Positions 21,914 through 33,958 are shown, counted from the stretch's first letter. The stretch: 64,000 nt of DNA from Chlorops oryzae (GCA_020466095.1 CM035806.1:11568724-11632723); one strand, 5' to 3'. Program-made: numbers and translations. Notes: a model not told the origin generated them from the sequence alone.

Positions 21914-22179
21914 CTCAAATAAATATGCAAATATGTTTGCTAGCATAGCATATTTGATCGTGTATGGAAATGTGCAAATACGAAAGACTTCCGGATCTGT
22001 GGAAAACGAAAAGAGATGACTTTTAAAATCAAAATTTGTTGAAATATCGCCAGCTTTTCGCGTTTGCTGCTTCAAATTACAAAACCAACTGATATCTGAG
22101 CAGATATTTATCGTTTTATTTAAGCGTGTATGGCCAGTGCTCAAACATGCTTACAAACATATTTACAAATTTATTTGAG
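21914..22179. repeat. MITE with CTCAAATAAAT ends
   Basis: The left end CTCAAATAAATATGCAAATA and the right end (inverse of CTCAAATAAATTTGTAAATA) continue into a matching ATGTTTG block, about 33 bp each. The core is about 200 bp without an ORF. Confidence 0.75.
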
Positions 22180-22441
22180 AGTGTCCTTTGTGGCTATTTT
22201 TGGACTTTTTAGACACGTGCACATTCAACCCATAAGGACACAACGGACGGCTTGTTTTACGATAGTAATGCTCCTGAGCGACAATTTTTATAAAAAAAAA
22301 AATTAAAAAAAAACTCAAAATTAGAAAAAAAAATTTTTTTCAAAAAAAAGCAATCTGTTTTTTTTTTTAATATATTCCATAATTTCAATTATTTTTATAG
22401 ACATTATTATTTTAAAAATATTTATTTTATTTTAATTATAA

Positions 22442-22769
22442 AACAACAGAAGTGCTTGAAGGAAAATCTCAAACGATTTCGAGTTGGAGATGCAATAGTG
22501 TGCGATTCAAGATGCACTTCTTCATGCACTCGCCCGTCTAATCCACGAGAAGGACGTAATTTTGAGTTATAACACTCACTATCCGGAAATGAAATTTCAT
22601 ACGCTGAATATTTCAAAACGATGCACGATATTTGCCGAATCAATTACAGAAAATGGCCGTCTGGGAACACTTGCCAAACTATTTGGTTGAGTGTTCTATT
22701 GATGAGGAATCAACTGAAGAAATTATAGAAGCAATGGAAGATTATTTGAGATGCCGCGAAATCTGCTGA
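22442..22769 (+). pseudogene. Degenerate coding-like fragment, unidentified
   Basis: Three plus-strand frame segments join into a protein-like stretch: KCLKENLKRFRVGDAIV (from about 22453), then QDALLHALARLIHEKDVILS with about 40 further residues (22508-22690), then VECSIDEESTEEIIEAMEDY (22686-22769). Composition is protein-like (amphipathic helices, acidic segment) and unlike the surrounding repeats, but two frameshifts are needed and no start, splice sites or known family are recognised. It may be a dead gene fragment or an exon with sequence errors. Confidence 0.35.
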
Positions 22770-23323
22770 CTGATCTGAGACGGGATGGTCTCGTTTTTTC
22801 TCTGTATCTCTCTCTCTCTCTCTCTCTGCCACTTTATTTATCGCTCTCGCACACACGCAGTACTCTCGGACTATTTTACATACCCAGGCCGAGTGGTCGC
22901 ACATGCGTACAACAGCCGATAGCGGATTGGGCTATCCGGATACCGAATATAATTCCTCAAGAGATGATCGAGATCGAGACAAGTTTAAAGATCCAAATAT
23001 GCGAAAATAAGGCAGTCACAGTTCCAAAGTTGTTTATTTGTTCAAATGCACTGTAATTAATAAAATGGAGACTAAAATAAATAGGTATCCAGAATGCATG
23101 GTATCATGTGTCATTCAAGATAAATTTTATTTTTTACTTATTTATTTATTCTTTTTTTTTTTTAATAATTTTAAAAATATTTGTACTTTTTATTTTTGTA
23201 ATTTTCTTTTGATTTTTTAATTTCTAAAAATATTTTTATTTTTTTATTTCTCTGATTTTTTTTTTGTTGCACTTTTTCAAAGATTTCGATATATATTGAT
23301 AAAAAAGCAAAACGCACGCTCTC

Positions 23324-26300
23324 ATGGATGATAAAGAGTCGCTCGACAGCGATGTAAATCGTTCGTCTCCGGGAAATTTGCAAAAGCTTAATTTGCCTAA
23401 TGATAGACGCATCAGGGTCGCTTATTCGGTCTATAATCCATCGGAACAAGCGCTGTCGATAAAAAGCGAGGCAGGACGTACGATATTCGCCGAGAAAATT
23501 GAAACGAATCCGAATCTGGATACTCTGGAGAATCTTTGTGCGCGTGCGCTCGCTCGATGCAGGGGCGCAGAGGCGCTTAAATATAGTGCGAATAATGCGT
23601 ACATGCGTCGATTACAGCTCGATTCGATCGATATCGATCAACCGTTGGAAGGAATTTATGAGATCGACGATCCGGTATTTTGGAAACGCGTCGTAATCGC
23701 GAAATCGAAGCAGCCAGGAGTGAAATTGAAAGCGGACGATTTTAACTGGAAGGCCGAGGGAATAGCACTGAAGTTCGTCGAAATTGTTGAAAAGTGTCCT
23801 GCGGAATTTCGTGTCGAATCGGAAATGAGCGATTTGATTTCGAAAATCAAAGATCACATAACGCATTTGCGGATAAGAAGCTTGCAGCCATTGCAGGATG
23901 CAACTGTGGAACATTATTTCCAACGTGATTCGGACACGGACAAATCTTCGACTACGGTGCGTTTTTTGTGAGTGAAGGAAAAATATATTTTGACTCTTTT
24001 TACAGGACGTATCGTCGACTACCGAAAATGATGATCGCGAAATGCAAGAAGACGAAGTAGCGCAAGTGGAAGAAGAACCAAAAAGCCCCCGCAGAGAATC
24101 CGTACGAATTAATGACAGAAGGCGTTCGTCATGGTCATTTGCTTACGAAAGAGGATATGACGAGAGCGATTATGAACATCAGGAAAATATTCGATTGATG
24201 AAAAAATTGATCGAACAGACGAATCGGCGAAGAGAGGAACGCCGAAAACGTCGACAAGCCCAAATCGAACGAAGGCGATTACGGGAGGGTAAACGCTTGG
24301 CGCGCAACGAGCAACAGCGTACGAGTGTACCGAAAAAGATCAAAGTTGAAAATGTATACGGCCTGCCAGTTGTGGACCCGGAGAATCAAGAGCATAAAAA
24401 ACTGGACTACCGAAACATGCAGAGTTATTTAAAATTGAAGCGCAAGAAGATTTTCACACCCGATCGTTGCGATCACATCGATTTGAGCTTTATTCAGAGT
24501 TTTCATAATCTCGTTTCATTTCACATAGAGTTCAAACCACCATTGGGAAAATATGAGCCGAGGCATTTTTTGTTCTCTCACAACGATGTGAGAAATCTGG
24601 CCGAGTGAGTACTAAATTTAAGGGGGGGGGGGAAATATGTATATCTAACAAACATATTCGGAGTGCTTAGATTTATGATACCGAAATTAGTTCGAAATTC
24701 TTACAGAAAAATGCAGTCGCATGCAGGGGCGGACTACTGGGGGTAAAAGGGCCCACCGGGCGTTTGAAAAAAAACGGGCCCCGTTACCTAAGAAACAAAA
24801 CCTAACAGCTAAAAAAAAACTGGTAAAATGGGGTTTTAAAGTTTATCTGAAATAAACTTCATACATAAAAAAATGAAAATAAAAAATCCTTACTCCATGA
24901 GTATTGATCCCAGATACAGCTCACTGAGGCATTTACCCGGTTGTCTATAGGCCCAGTCCGCCCCTGGTCGCATGACATGACGCTCAGAAATATGATTCGC
25001 AGTTTTTATAAAACACAAAGCTCAGAAAAATTCGCCCGAAATCAGTCCAAAGTTCTTATAAAATAATACAAGGTTCCGAAATCATTCCGAAATTCTTACA
25101 AAATAAACGGCTCAGAAAAAGGATTCCAAAATCATTCCACAATTCTTCCGAAATTCTTCAAAAATAAAGGGTTCCGAAAAATGATTCCGAAATCAGTCCG
25201 AAATTCTTCCAAAATAAAGGGCTCAGAAAAATTATTCCGAAATCAGTTCAAAATTCTTCCGAAATAAAGGGTTCCGAAAAATTATTCCGAAATCAGTTCA
25301 AAATTCTTCCGAAATAAAGGGCTTAGAAAAATGATTCGGAAATCATTCCAAAATTCTTCCAAAATAAAAGGCTCGGAAAAATTATTCCGAAATCAGTTCA
25401 AAATTCTTCCGAAATAAAGGGCTTAGAAAAATGATTCGGAAATCATTCCGAAATTCTTACAAAATAAACGGCTCAGAAAAATGATTCCGAAATGGGTCCG
25501 GAATTCTTACAAAATAAACGGCTCGGAAAAAAGATTCCGAAAACATTCCGAAATTCTTACCGAATAGGCTCAGAAAAATGATTCCGAAATCAGTCCGAAA
25601 TTATTCCAAAATAAAGGGCTCGGAAAAATGATTCCGAAATGAGTCAGTCCGAAATTCTTACAAAATAAAAGGGTCAGAAAAATGATTCCAAAATCATTCC
25701 ACAATTCTTCCGAAATTCTTCAAAAATAAAGGGTTCCGAAAAATGATTCCGAAATCAGTCCGAAATTCTTCCAAAATAAAGGGCTCAGAAAAATGATTCC
25801 GAAATGAGTCAGTCCGAAATTCTTACAAAATAAAAGGGTCAGAAAAATGATTCCAAAATCATTCCACAATTCTTCCGAAATTCTTCAAAAATAAAGGGCT
25901 CAGAAAAATGATTCCGAAATCAGTCCGAAATTCTTCCAAAATAAAGGGCTCAGAAAAATTATTCCGAAATCAGTTCAAAATTCTTCCGAAATAAGGGGTT
26001 CCGAAAAATGATTCCGAAATCATTCCAAAATTCTTCCGAAATTCTTCAAAAATAAAGGGTTCCGAAAAATGATTCCGAAATCAGTCCGAAATTCTTCCAA
26101 AATAAAGGGCTCAGAAAAATTATTCCGAAATCAGTTCAAAATTCTTCCGAAATAAAGGGTTCCGAAAAATGATTCCGAAATCAGTCCGAAATTCTTCCAA
26201 AATAAAGGGCTCAGAAAAATGATTCGGAAATCATTCCGAAATTCTTCCGAAATAAAAGGCTCGGAAAAATTATTCCGAAATCAGTTCAAAATTCTTCCGA

Positions 26301-28312
26301 AATAAAAGGCTCAGAAAAATGATTCCGAAATCAAACCGAAATTCCTTCCTTTTTTTTTTACAGAGGCATTCGAAATTTAGGAAATTTACGTACATTTCGA
26401 CTTCGAAATAGTAGAATGGATCATTTGAAGTTGGCCACGTTGGTATTCGTTTTGAATCAACTGAATGTGGAGGAGATAGACTTCGGCAATGATTTTCTCA
26501 ATGATGACTGTGATATGGCATTGCGTGAGCTTTTCCAAGGCACAACAACAATTCGATCGCTTGAACTGGAGGGAAATCATTTGGGAGTGAGCACGATGAG
26601 CCGATTGGGAAAAGCCCTGCAACGTTACGCGGGCAAGCTGGAATATTTGGGTCTAGCACGCAATGATATCGGTAATGAGGGTCTTCATGGGCTTCTCAGT
26701 AAAATAGCGAATAAACGGCAAATTGAATCGTTCAATTTGGCGGGAATTAAAATTTCCGAAATGGCCATTTGGTGCTGCATATGCGATGAACTCCTTCAAA
26801 AGCATAAAATTCTTCGATATTTGGATATTACCGGTATGCCAATGAGCACCCGTGGAGGAGAATTATTGACAAGGACTATGAAACATAATTACACTCTTAT
26901 GGGTCTCGATTGCCGTGCCTGTCAATTGTCCCTGAAAGTCGAAACGGAAATTGAAATTTATTTACGAAGAAATCGTTATATGGCCGAGAATCCTTTCATT
27001 GGCGACGAATCGAAAACTCCTGAGCAAATCGCCAAGTTCATTAGTCGGGTGAAGTAAGTCTCAGCTTTTGTATACTTCTTTACATACAGCGTTGTGCAAA
27101 ACAATAGCAACCAAAATCAATTTTCAATTTCAACATACATATTCTTAGATGTATGTATTTGTTGTTATTGTTGTTGTTGTTTTTCCAAAATCTTCATTAC
27201 CATTTTAATAAGCTCTGCTACTTTGCAAACGAAATTCCAGGCATGCCGGCAAAAAAGTACCTACCGTTTCATAATTACAAAATTGCTTCTGTTGTGCACA
27301 ATACTGTATATATGTGGATGTTTTAAAAAAATGACCCTGTAGGAAATTCGTTCTCCATATCTTTGACACTGACGTATGATGATAACACCGCAATTATGTG
27401 GGTTCAGGTACTATGTATGGAGACAGTATGACAATGAAAGCGAGCAGCATTGCCAGATGATCGCAAAAAAAAAACCTTTTCCAAATACATACATTCATAT
27501 CTATGTTTTTATGGCTTTATTGGTCGTTTTCGAGATCTTTATCACACTATAATATAGAGTATATTACGATTATTTTTTTTTCGTAGACTTTAAAAACCCT
27601 TCCCAAAATGGCATACCTACTTTGCTAGCGCATGATATTCAAAAAAAAAAATTTTTTTTTTTAGTTGACAATATTGATAAAACTAAAAAGGGAATTCTAT
27701 GTCCCAGTAGGACAGTCTAGTTTGAGTCCAAAAAGCAGGACGTGTGGCAACGCTGCCAGAGAGTAATAATCAAAACGGGATATTTTTCCCCACAAAAAAG
27801 TCGCTTTATATTAGTCCCTTTCGCCTTTCGCCTTTGCTTGAAAAAAGCTTTTTCAACAACCCTGTTGGAATTTTCTTAGAGAATGACCAAATGATCAGTT
27901 ATTTTATACACGAAATTCAGTAATCGTAGTGAAATGACATTGTGTGATTGATGATGATAAAGGTTAACATTCGTGTTGCAAATGTCATAAAAAATTCATT
28001 AGGTCCTCCTTTTTCCTTGTACATAGAAATCCAGTTCTGCTCAAAGTTGAGGAAAAACTGAAAAAGCAACAGGATTGCATTATAAAGTCCATTGATTCAA
28101 TGAAATCTTTAACGGCGGAGCCATCGGTGCAGAATGTTGTTGATACTCGTAATTCCAATACTTGGGAATCTGGAAGCGTATCAGCTAAACCAGCAACTGG
28201 ACGATTTGTCTATGACGTCACAACATTGGATTACAATCAAATTCTCAAGCATGTCCAAATACCTGGTCCAGCGAATCGAAGGCGCAATTTCAAATCGAAG
28301 ACGGACGACTGA
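23324..28312 (+). CDS. Dynein regulatory complex subunit 5 (TCTE1-like, LRR protein)
   Basis: Four exons: 23324-23956, 24006-24604, 26364-27053 and 28027-28312. All have GT-AG junctions in consistent phase; total about 735 residues (human TCTE1 has about 500). The N-terminal region has the family blocks LENLCARALARC and DDPVFWKRVVIAK. Exon 2 holds a long charged, arginine-rich insert (RREERRKRRQAQIERRRLRE) that explains the extra length. The C-terminal half has leucine-rich repeats of the ribonuclease-inhibitor type (IRSLELEGNHLG, LEYLGLARNDIGNEGLHGLL). TCTE1/DRC5 is part of the nexin-dynein regulatory complex between outer doublets of motile axonemes and is needed for sperm motility. Intron 2 holds a satellite and a hAT MITE. 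The next gene on the same strand is DNAI1, another axonemal gene. Confidence 0.88.
24724..24966. repeat. hAT-type MITE, 243 bp, 8-bp target duplication
   Basis: The ends are CAGGGGCGGACT and its exact inverse AGTCCGCCCCTG. They are flanked by identical 8-bp sequences GTCGCATG (24716-24723 and 24967-24974). An 8-bp duplication and CAGGG ends are characteristic of the hAT superfamily. It has no ORF and sits in DRC5 intron 2, at the left margin of the satellite array. Confidence 0.93.
24975..26345. repeat. ~50-bp satellite array in DRC5 intron 2
   Basis: The consensus unit combines GGGCTCAGAAAAATGATTCC, GAAATCAGTCCGAAATTCTT and CCAAAATAAA, about 50 bp. I estimate 25-30 diverged units. Variants GGGTTCCG and GGGCTCAG alternate, and a higher-order block containing GAAATGAGTCAGTCC recurs at about 25616 and 25786 (spacing near 170 bp), so larger segments have been duplicated. 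The array runs almost to the polypyrimidine tract of exon 3. Confidence 0.95.
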
Positions 28313-29030
28313 GAAAAGTATTGAGAGCGGAGCTGCTGGACTTTTGTCAATTCCCGAAATTTCTTCCTTTTCCCTTTCGTCCCATTTGGCAACAAAACTT
28401 CCGAATTTCTATAGTAACGGGCTAAAAGCGGATAAATAGCAGCAGTAGTTGGCAACGCAAGGAAAGGAAAAACAAAAATTTCTCGGTGAAAAAAAAGCGA
28501 AATTCATATTCGATTTCACTTTGGAATTCCTGCTTTTTTGTTTTTTGTTTAAAATAGCTTAAATTGGGATTTCCACTTATAAGAATTTTGTTTTTTTTTT
28601 TTTATATACAATTTCAATTTGGACTTTACGTTTTTTGCTGTCAAATAAATTTTGTGAGAAGAGATTTTATTAAACAAAAAAAAAATTTTTTTCTTCAAAA
28701 TTCGTATTTTCAGCAGAGCACCACCGGAGCATAATTTTTTGTATTCAACTCATTTTTATATAAAATAATTTTTTTTTATTACTCCGGCGTTTGTAATTGT
28801 CGGCCATTTTTGTCATTTTGTCGTGTAAGGAATTTTTTTTTTTTTTGTTGCGTCCAGTTTTCACGTCGAAATTGGTCATATTGGAGAGATATTAAGTTCG
28901 ATTTGAAGCTGCTGCTGCTGCTGCTGTGACGTTATTGTTGTTGTTTTTTGGTTGTTGTTCGTGCGAAGCTGAAAAGGGTTTGGCTTTTTTTTTTTGAACA
29001 AGAAGGAAGAGAGAATCAAGGAAAAGCAAA
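28313..29030. other. DRC5 3' flank and probable start region of next transcript
   Basis: AT-rich with several poly-T runs. From about 28905 a (GCT)n block and a 5'-UTR-like stretch lead directly into the ATG at 29031. Only about 720 bp separate the DRC5 stop from that ATG. AATAAA occurs at 28645 and could serve DRC5 polyadenylation. Confidence 0.4.
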
Positions 29031-29081
29031 ATGGCGGAAAAGAAATTTAAACTTGGTGGCGATAAACCAAACAAGAAAAAG
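29031..29081 (+). CDS. Candidate distal first exon of DNAI1
   Basis: ATG in a good context (CAAAATGG) opens 17 codons, MAEKKFKLGGDKPNKKK, ending exactly at a donor GTAAAT in phase 0. The acceptor at 37715 of DNAI1 is also phase 0, so this exon could be spliced to it as an alternative to the exon at 36860. The lysine-rich sequence is not by itself diagnostic. It could belong to an unseen gene instead. Confidence 0.4.
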
Positions 29082-30479
29082 GTAAATATAAAATTGATTT
29101 TTTTTTCCTATTGAAATTTGTCTGTGGAATTTTTTGCATTGACCAAAACGATTTCAGTCCATGCAGGCAGAATCTGGTTAGTTGAATATTGCTTAGCAAG
29201 CTCCAACGGCAGCCGGAATTGGTTAGTTGCTTTCCAATGTAATCCGTTTTCTCGCTTGAACCATCGCCATTCTAGCTGCTTCGAAACAATATGGCTATAT
29301 GTTGGCCGGTGTGGCATGTATTATGTGACCACTTACATTAGACAGCTCGAAAAATCCAATATTTTTGTTCGGTGCTGTGATATCCTTTAGAATTTTGGAT
29401 TCGATAGCTATTGGAGACATGGGAAAAATTGTTAAATTTTTTCACAATTTGTACCATATGAGCCAGTATTAAGAAACATCTTCGAAACCATATGAACTCC
29501 AAAGATCGAGGAAAAAATAAAAAATTTCCCATTTTTTTGAATTTCAAAGCCCATAACTTCGAAACGAAAAGCTTAATTTTCTTTGAAAAAAGTTTCATAT
29601 GATAGATAGTGATATTGGCTTTGATACGATGTCAATTATAATAAGATACTAAAGCGAAAAAATATATATTTTTGCGTAAAAGTAGGACAACTGAAGATGT
29701 TAAACAATCTTGATGGTGGCACCAAAACTACAGCTCAGAAAAAATTGAAAAACATTTTCTGATGTTAGTAATAAATACCTAACCCAAAATTCGAAACGAA
29801 ATCGCGGTACCAAAACCATTGTTGACCTGTTATTTATTTTTTTTTTTTTGAGTCCATTCAGGGTACAGAAGAAGTCCGGCGTGGCATGTCTGAAAGTTGA
29901 ATGTAAAGGGCGGCACATGTAGATATAATTTCTAAATTTTTTTTTATTACGAAATATTCAACTCGAAGCCAAAGTTTCCACCTTTTAGGCAATATATCCG
30001 TCAGTGCCGTAGCAATTCTGTTTTGCGTGAGGGGGAAAAATTTTTTTTTCCAATTTGCGTGGGGGGGAAAAATTATTTTTTCAATTTTATTCATGGGCAA
30101 AAAGAAAAATTCGTGGGGGGAAAATCCCCCTCTTGCCCCTATGGTTGCTACGGCACTGATATCCGTTGAATGTCCCGAAATAAGACCGAAAAATTCTTAA
30201 AATTCGATTTCGAAATCTTTTAAACACAAAAATTCGGTTTCCTAAAAGTTTCCCTTAAGAACTTCTCTCCTCTTTGTCTAGGCGTAAGACCAAAAATTTC
30301 TCTGAATTTAGGAGAGATTCCTATATTCCATTGGATTTGAATCCGAAAACTTTTAAAAACAAAAACTTTGTCTGTCAAAGCCTGACATTGAGACCAGAAA
30401 TATTCCCCCTTATTTCGGAGAGATCATTCGGACCTCCGGAGCACGATTTGTTAAGGTTATTTTTGAATTGAAACGTTAC

Positions 30480-31393
30480 GCATACGTCAGGTATACCAAA
30501 AAAAAAGAGCGGTGATTTTTTTACCCGAGGGTATACCATTGCGTTTGTGTGGTTGTGTGTAACAACCAGAACCAGTCGAGATAGACCATACAAAATATAT
30601 ATAGAAATGATCAGCGTCACCAGGAGATTCGATTTAGACCGTCCGTCTGTCTGTGCGTCTGTCTGTCCGTCTGTCTGTCCGTCTGTCCGTCCGTCTGTCT
30701 GTCTGTCTGTATACAGTTTTCTTATCGAAGGAGTTCAGCTATCTTGACGAAATTTGGTATGCGTTCTCACGGGGACATGAATAAGAACAAGTTCGAGAAT
30801 GGACCCAATCGGACCATTTTTAGGGGTACCTCCAGTACTAGGGTCTGTTACGAAAATCGCAAAAACTGCTTTAAAATCGGATTTTTTCAAGATATTTTGT
30901 TGAAATTTGGTATTTGAACATGTTAAATAGCAAATACTGTGATTGAAAAAAATTGGAAAATTGGGCGTGGCAGAAGGGCGGTTTTCTTGCTCCGAATAAA
31001 TGGGACTTGAACGAAATTTGGCACTTATGCTTCCTTTGTAGCCATAAACATCCTCCCAAAAAAATTCCTAGATCGGTCCATTATTAAGGATACTTCCAGT
31101 ACTAGGGTCTGTCACAAAATTCTCAAAACTGCCTCAAAATCGGACTTTTTCCAAATATTTCAATTAAACTTAGGATTTGAGCTTATATCTAAGCCTCCGA
31201 TTAGAATTCAAAAAAATTGGAAAATTGGGCGTGGCAAAGGGGCAGTTTTCATTAAGAAATTTAACAAAAGTCGGTATATGGGGCGCCTCATCGCCTTAAA
31301 CACCTCTTGATATTAAAAATTATTTGAACACGTTTGTCTGTGTCGGGTATTCTATTGTCAGGCTCGCCTGACTATAACACCCTTACTTGTTTC
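30480..31393. repeat. Long dispersed repeat with GTCTGTCC tetranucleotide region
   Basis: It begins near GGGTATACC, then a variable (GTCTGTCC)n tract (30641-30710), then two diverged copies of the 'cctccagtactagggt...' block (about 30826 and 31085), each followed by 'gcgtggca' motifs. It ends near GTCAGGCTCGCCTGACTATAAC. This layout resembles an abundant noncoding repeat family known from higher-fly introns and intergenic DNA (recalled, not checked). No ORF. Confidence 0.65.
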
Positions 31394-32094
31394 ATATGAA
31401 AAACGTGAGGTTCGCTAGCATTTTTTTGAGCTTTCTCTATAAATCCTTGTCGGCCCATAAACTTTTATACATCATTTTAAAGGTAATAAAACCAGCATGA
31501 TTACAAAAATTAAAAAAAAAAAATTAGAAGCGTCCCCCTCATTGATATACTGCCAGATTTATTTTTTGACATAAAAAAAAATAATGCAGTTAAAAAAAAT
31601 TTTTTTTTGCCACCCTATTAAAGACCGCTGTAACGGCTTTCCAAATTACCCTTGTTCAAAAAAAAATCTAATGAAATTTGCTTACTTTATGAGCATTTAA
31701 GTTTCACTAACTTCGATCAAAATTTTGCAAACTTCAGCACCCTGTATCCCCTGCACCCTGTATGTTTCACAAAGAATGCCCCATACATGGGGCATATGGT
31801 GCGGGCAGAGAACGGTTAGCAAAGATCGTCTATCGGCGATGCCGAGCTACACAAATTTGTGGCAAGTGTGTCGTATGTGGAATGTGTTTTAGAGTCTTTG
31901 AAATAATTCAGTTGAATGGGGGTTCTCAGCTTATTTCCCTATTTTTCGCAGTTCTATGTTGGTTATCGAAGAAATCAATTCTAAAAATGTAATTTACACA
32001 AATCCATCGATATAATTCCATTCAGATCATTGTCAATTTTGCTCAAGACACGCTGCAACATTTGAAGCACAATCCTAGGGGATTTTTATACCTC

Positions 32095-33217
32095 CTAGGG
32101 TAAGCGTAGAAGCTTCAAATTCGAAACATAGGTTGGCCAAGAAGAATGAAAGGTGTAGGAAAAAATTAAATGTGCTCCGCCCACTTTCACGTCCACAAAT
32201 ATTGAATTTTCGTCACTTCCGTGCGGAAAGGCAAAATATGGTGCTTCAATAAGCATTGTCGAGGAGCTGGGTATATAAAAGTCGAACAGATGTTCGTTGG
32301 TTCCGGTGAAAGAATTGCCATCGTTGCATCGATTTAGTTGGGCTGACATTTGGTAAAACTTATTGTCACCCGATCATCAGTGGTCGGACTTGAAATTTTT
32401 TAAATGTGGTAGATTTTTATAAAAGAAGTGGTAGATTTTTATAAAAGTGGTAGATTTTTATAAAAAGTGGTAGATTTTATAAAAAAGTGGTAGATTGTTA
32501 TAAAAAGTGGTATATTTAAAATTTGTTTAAAATGATAATACAATAGATCACATCTGATCATGTAGAAAATTGGGAAACTTAATTGTTTTTAGGCATTTTC
32601 TCTTGTTATAAAAAAATATGTCAATATTTATTGGATGTCGTTAAACGCCAATACTGCCATTATTGACAACATTCTTGAAAATAGGAAGCTACGAACATAT
32701 TTTTCAATAATACATAACATTGAACCACATTTTCATGTTCTCAATTATTCTATATGATCATTGAATAAATAAAACTTATGCATAAATAAGTAAAAAAACA
32801 AAGTGGTAGATTTGGACCTAGCGTATGTAGTAGAAGTGGTAGAAAATAGATCTACCACTAAAGTGGTAGAAGTCCGAGCACTGCCGATCATATAGATCCT
32901 ACTTATATATGTATATGTTGAAAAATTTTTGGATGAGTTTGGTTTTTTGGATTAAAAATTCACTTCCAAGGATACTTACGTACTTCCTCCTGGAATGGAA
33001 AAGTTCTTTTCCGAATTTTTTGTCGATACGAACAATCGTTTTTGGGACAAAATCTAGCCACACATTTTCTTTGGGGGTCAAACGGAAGGAATTGAATTTT
33101 TGGAATTCTCTCTTGCGCGGCTTCCTTGGAGTCTGTGACGTCGTGGAAATTTTCGAATAAAATTGAAAACGTTCCAAGTTCATCCTCGTTAGAATTTAGA
33201 ATATCCTTGAATATCAT
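32095..33217 (-). CDS. Unidentified two-exon gene candidate
   Basis: Exon 1 (33217-32980) starts MIFKDILNSNEDELGTFS and runs into FCPKNDCSYRQKIRKRTFPF. It ends at a strong donor (GTAAGTAT). Exon 2 (32342-32095) follows an acceptor at TGTCAG and joins in phase, ending LKLLRLP and stop; total about 161 residues. The 637-bp intron is mostly a hAT MITE; without it the intron would be about 123 bp, a normal fly size. No family is recognised. In-frame stops lie just upstream of the ATG, with a little more protein-like sequence before them (FLLEHCKAL), so this could be a truncated or dying gene. Exon 2 may overlap a dispersed repeat ('gtgggcggagcac'). Confidence 0.4.
32378..32883. repeat. hAT-type MITE, 506 bp, 8-bp target duplication
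   Basis: The ends are CAGTGGTCGGACTT and the inverse of CAGTGCTCGGACTT, flanked by identical CCGATCAT on both sides (32370-32377, 32884-32891). The interior left part holds five or six tandem copies of a ~21-bp unit (GTGGTAGATTTTTATAAAA), and the motif GTGGTAGA recurs at the right end. No ORF. Confidence 0.93.
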
Positions 33218-33918
33218 CCTTCACAATGCCTTGCAATGCTCCAATAAAAAAGTTTCTCAAAGGGATGACTCAGTAATCAACTTTCTTGCCTGACTGCTAA
33301 AAGAGTTCTGAAAATAATATTTTGTTGCAATCATTGACATGCCAATGCCCACAATTTCAATACGTAGCCATGGTTGAGGGGGCTGGGAGAGGGAGGATGG
33401 AGTGTGGAGTGTGGGTGGTAAGTGCATAAGGTTTGAGAGTGCATTCGTGTAACGCATTACGAGATTTTTAATGCATGCCATCCATCAGAGCATGTCCTCG
33501 AAACATGCTTACTATTTAAAAGTGCGGATCACTTTTTAATGAGCCAGCGACCGACACGAACTACGGCATTGTGTATGTGTTTGTGTGTCTGTGTGTGTGT
33601 ATGTGACTGTTGACTGAGTCTTGGAAAGACAATATTTTTGCATTTTGATTACATTATTATGGGGCCTTGTCACGGCATATAATATTACATTTCCCCCTCA
33701 TTTGCTGCGCCAAAAATAACTGCTTTTAATCCGCTCAATAAGAAATTGCACGAGAAGAGAAAATGTCGACAAGTCGTTTAGGGAGGCAGAGGAGGTGGGA
33801 TGGGCTGGGATTTGATTGGAAGAAGGTGGTCATGCCTTTGCGAATTTGGGTTGACTGTTTTTTTTTTTTTTTTTTTTTTTTTAAATTCATCTTTTTTTAT
33901 TGAAGAAATTATTGAAAT

Positions 33919-33958
<40 letters not shown>

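Noticed and set aside
33861..33957. Two long poly-T tracts considered as retroposon tails
   Set aside because: No gene-derived or LINE-derived sequence lies next to them and no flanking target duplication is visible.
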